Shown piece by piece: positions 5,946 through 7,881 of a stretch of DNA of 7,881 bases. Under the pieces are notes generated by a model. The model saw nothing but the letters and a program-made list of their open reading frames with translations, did no database searches and had not been told where the DNA came from. The stretch covers positions 1 to 7,881 of the forward strand of contig JAEVZT010000454.1 in assembly GCA_023392115.1 (NCBI GenBank). Direction: 5' to 3'. Numbering within the stretch: position 1 is the first letter of the stretch; every line of letters starts with the position of its first letter. The position numbers and the translations under genes are program-made. Source of the DNA: Chloroflexota bacterium. GTDB lineage: Bacteria; Chloroflexota; Anaerolineae; Aggregatilineales; Phototrophicaceae.

Positions 5946-7295
5946 ATGAACGAGAGCATTGTCATCATTGGCGGCGGCTTTGGCGGACTGTATGCCGCTA
6001 AGCGCCTGAAGAACGCACCCGTCGAGGTCACGCTGATTGACCGCCGCAATCACCATCTGTTTCAACCGCTGCTGTATCAGGTGGCGACCGGCGCATTGTC
6101 ACCGGCGGACATTGCGACGCCGCTGCGCGCGCTGCTGAAAAACCAGCGTAACGCGCATTTCCTCCTTGGTGAGGTGATCGACTTCGACGTGGCGAACAAG
6201 CAGGTCATCTTGCGCGATGGTGTGGTCGGCTACGACAAGCTGATTGTGGCTGCCGGCTCAGGCATGAACTACTTTGGCAACAATCAATGGATGGCACAGG
6301 CTCCCGGGCTGAAGTCGATCGAAGATGCGACCGAAATTCGTCGGCGTATTCTGATGGCATTTGAAGCGGCGGAACGCACGAACAACCGCGAGAAAGTGCG
6401 GGCGTGGTTGACCTTTGTCGTCATCGGCGGCGGACCGACCGGCGTTGAAATGGCGGGGGCGCTGGCGGAAATCGCGCACGAAACCTTGCGGCATGAGTTT
6501 TCCAGTATCAATCCGTCGGATGCCCGGATCGTTCTGGTGCAGAGCGGCGAACGCATTCTCCCGACCTATCCGCCTGACCTCTCCGCCAAAGCAGCCGCCG
6601 CGCTTGAACGACTAGGGGTGGAGGTTCGCACCGGTCTGCGCGTGACCGATGTCCGCGAACGGGGTGTGACCGTCTCATCTCCCGATGGAACGGAATTTGT
6701 TCCGGCACGCACCGTTCTCTGGACAGCCGGCGTACAAGCATCCCCGCTGGGGAAAGCATTGGCTGAAGCAGCCGGCGCGGTCGTTGATCGCGGCGGGCGT
6801 GTCGTTGTCAACTCTGATCTCAGCCTGCCGGGTCATCCCGACATCTTCGTCGTCGGCGATCTCGCCCATTTCGAACATCAGACCGGCGAGCCTTTACCGG
6901 GTGTCGCGCAGGTGGCGATCCAGCAAGGACGCTATGTTGGCGATTTGATCGCGCGTCGCGCAGCCGGCGGTCAGACGCCGCCCTTCGTCTATCGCGATCT
7001 GGGCAACATGGCAACGATTGGACGGGGCAAGGCAGTCGCCGATTTGGGTCGAGTGCGGCTGACAGGTTGGTTGGCTTGGCAAATCTGGATGTTCATTCAT
7101 CTGATGTACCAGATGGATGTAGAGAACCGGGTGCTGGTGTTCATCCAGTGGCTGTGGAACTTCGTGACCCGGGGGCGGTCGGCGCTGCTCATTACCGAGC
7201 GCGACCAGTCGGTGACCGAGTCACAGGCGCGGGTCGGACTCAAGGTCGTTACGAGCACCGGCACGTTTCTGAGAGTCCAAGACCTGAACCGGTAG
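5946..7295 (+). CDS. ndh: Type II NADH:quinone oxidoreductase (NDH-2, non-proton-pumping)
   Basis: This 449-residue FAD enzyme passes electrons from NAD(P)H to membrane quinone without pumping protons. The first Rossmann motif (FAD) is G9-G-G-F-G-G14, followed by the family signature HHLFQPLLYQVATGALSP (36-53). The second motif (NADH) is G161-G-G-P-T-G166-V-E. A FAD-contacting G304-D305 follows, and then A321-Q-V-A-I-Q326-Q-G, the AQ-type quinone-site motif. The C-terminal part (about 375-407: LAWQIWMFIHLMYQMD and VLVFIQWLWNFVTRG) is hydrophobic and aromatic and should dock the enzyme on the inner face of the membrane. Length is normal for NDH-2. The residue closing the second strand of the NADH fold is Gln199 (VLVQSGERIL), where strictly NADH-specific members usually carry an acidic residue, so NADPH use is possible. 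The gene follows the broken TetR gene and may share its promoter. Confidence 0.95.
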   Translation: MNESIVIIGGGFGGLYAAKRLKNAPVEVTLIDRRNHHLFQPLLYQVATGALSPADIATPLRALLKNQRNAHFLLGEVIDFDVANKQVILRDGVVGYDKLIVAAGSGMNYFGNNQWMAQAPGLKSIEDATEIRRRILMAFEAAERTNNREKVRAWLTFVVIGGGPTGVEMAGALAEIAHETLRHEFSSINPSDARIVLVQSGERILPTYPPDLSAKAAAALERLGVEVRTGLRVTDVRERGVTVSSPDGTEFVPARTVLWTAGVQASPLGKALAEAAGAVVDRGGRVVVNSDLSLPGHPDIFVVGDLAHFEHQTGEPLPGVAQVAIQQGRYVGDLIARRAAGGQTPPFVYRDLGNMATIGRGKAVADLGRVRLTGWLAWQIWMFIHLMYQMDVENRVLVFIQWLWNFVTRGRSALLITERDQSVTESQARVGLKVVTSTGTFLRVQDLNR

Positions 7296-7371
7296 CCCCC
7301 CGACTCGCATCGGGCAGCGGCGCACGAGCGCGACTGCCGGTGAGTGGGCAGCTAGTCGAGGAATGCGGAGA

Positions 7372-7402
7372 CTGATCCCAAATAGGGGAGATTTGGGATC
7401 AG
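7372..7402. repeat. Perfect 12-bp inverted repeat after the dehydrogenase gene
   Basis: CTGATCCCAAAT (7372-7383) and its exact complement (7391-7402) enclose a 7-base AGGGGAG loop. It lies 76 bases beyond the dehydrogenase stop codon. Neither strand has a T-rich tail after it, so it is not a classical intrinsic terminator. It could still end transcription with Rho, protect the 3' end of the message, or be a copy of a dispersed palindromic repeat. A weaker CCCGA-N6-TCGGG hairpin lies at 7299-7314, immediately after the stop codon. Confidence 0.55.
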
Positions 7403-7881
7403 CGAGGCGCAGTTCGAAGCCCTCGTCAAGCACGAGACTGGCATCGCTGTCGGCGGGCGTGACCGCCGTCCCTAGAATGTCGCTGGCGCTGTTGGCGCGT
7501 CCGCACCCCGTGCTGACCACCGCCAGATTGACCCGCGCCGGATCGCCGATCAGCGCGCGTCCCGCTCCCAACCTTGATCGCTGCCGCGCTTCAAAATGCC
7601 GCCGTTCGTCTCATTGCCGAGCTGCTCGAACACCAGCTTCCGGTTGATGACCAACTCATCGCCTTCCTCGATGGTGCGTCAGGCACCGACGACGGTGGAC
7701 ATTCCCATGAATCAGTTCGCACGGTTCGCCATTCAAGCCTTGCAGACTCAGCAGGCATTTCCCGCTCGGTCGCAGGTTTCGATGATTCTGCCGACGAAAC
7801 TCATCGTGCGTCAGTCGTGCGGGGCACAATCGCGGATTTAGGAGCGACAGCGTTTCGGGCGGCGCCTCGTCAGCCTTAGAC
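7403..7881. other. Region with no supportable gene; possible decayed coding sequence
   Basis: Several frames are open for 80-115 codons on both strands, and none shows a recognisable family. On the minus strand, about 7571-7403 reads GDPARVNLAVVSTGCGRANS and onward with high GC3, and another minus frame at about 7679-7556 reads TIEEGDELVINRKLVFEQLG and onward. The two are in different frames and separated by stops, which would fit a frameshifted remnant. The plus-strand frames at 7574-7879 and 7596-7841 are long but unusually rich in Ser, Arg or Ala. They may be the antisense image of the minus-strand sequence. I see no ribosome site, terminal repeat or transposase motif that would settle it. 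Confidence 0.3.

Noticed and set aside
1..7881. CRISPR array, tRNA/rRNA genes, insertion sequence or defence system
   Set aside because: No regularly spaced direct repeats, no RNA-gene signatures, no transposase motifs and no defence-type proteins were seen on either strand.

Overview
The window is GC-rich bacterial DNA carrying a carbohydrate-uptake operon on the minus strand and a short regulator plus NADH dehydrogenase cluster on the plus strand. The two sets diverge from an AT-rich intergenic region at about 5126-5270. The gene content and style (a CUT1-type sugar ABC transporter without its own ATPase, an adjacent ROK repressor, a signal peptide ending ALA-Q, high GC3) would suit a Chloroflexota (Anaerolineae-like) heterotroph. 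That assignment is an impression from protein style, not something the sequence proves.

Minus strand, in order of transcription: a ROK-family repressor (5125-3917), two CUT1 permeases (3865-2972 and 2985-2101, overlapping by 14 bases), an extracytoplasmic sugar-binding protein (2049-829), and the N-terminal 250 codons of a glycoside hydrolase family 31 enzyme (752 to the window edge). Together they read as a regulated system that binds an oligosaccharide outside the cell, imports it, and hydrolyses it in the cytoplasm. The binding-protein gene has an RNA-hairpin-forming inverted repeat on each side (2077-2092 and 778-804). The second is strong and looks like a partial terminator in front of the hydrolase gene.

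Plus strand: a TetR-type regulator (5271-5854) is split by a one-base frameshift near 5673. It is followed after 91 bases by an intact type II NADH:quinone oxidoreductase (5946-7295). The TetR promoter overlaps a 27-bp near-palindrome (5227-5253) that is a good candidate for its own operator. ROK and TetR each have a promoter with a perfect TTGACA -35 box and a 17-bp spacer, facing away from each other.

After the dehydrogenase, 7296-7881 holds a perfect 12-bp inverted repeat (7372-7402) and then sequence with no gene I can support: short competing reading frames on both strands, perhaps a decayed gene. I found no RNA genes, CRISPR arrays, insertion sequences or recognisable defence system. 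I see no undescribed system here. The most checkable points are the broken TetR, its palindromic operator, the hairpin-bracketed binding-protein gene, and the glutamine at the predicted NADH-specificity position of the dehydrogenase.
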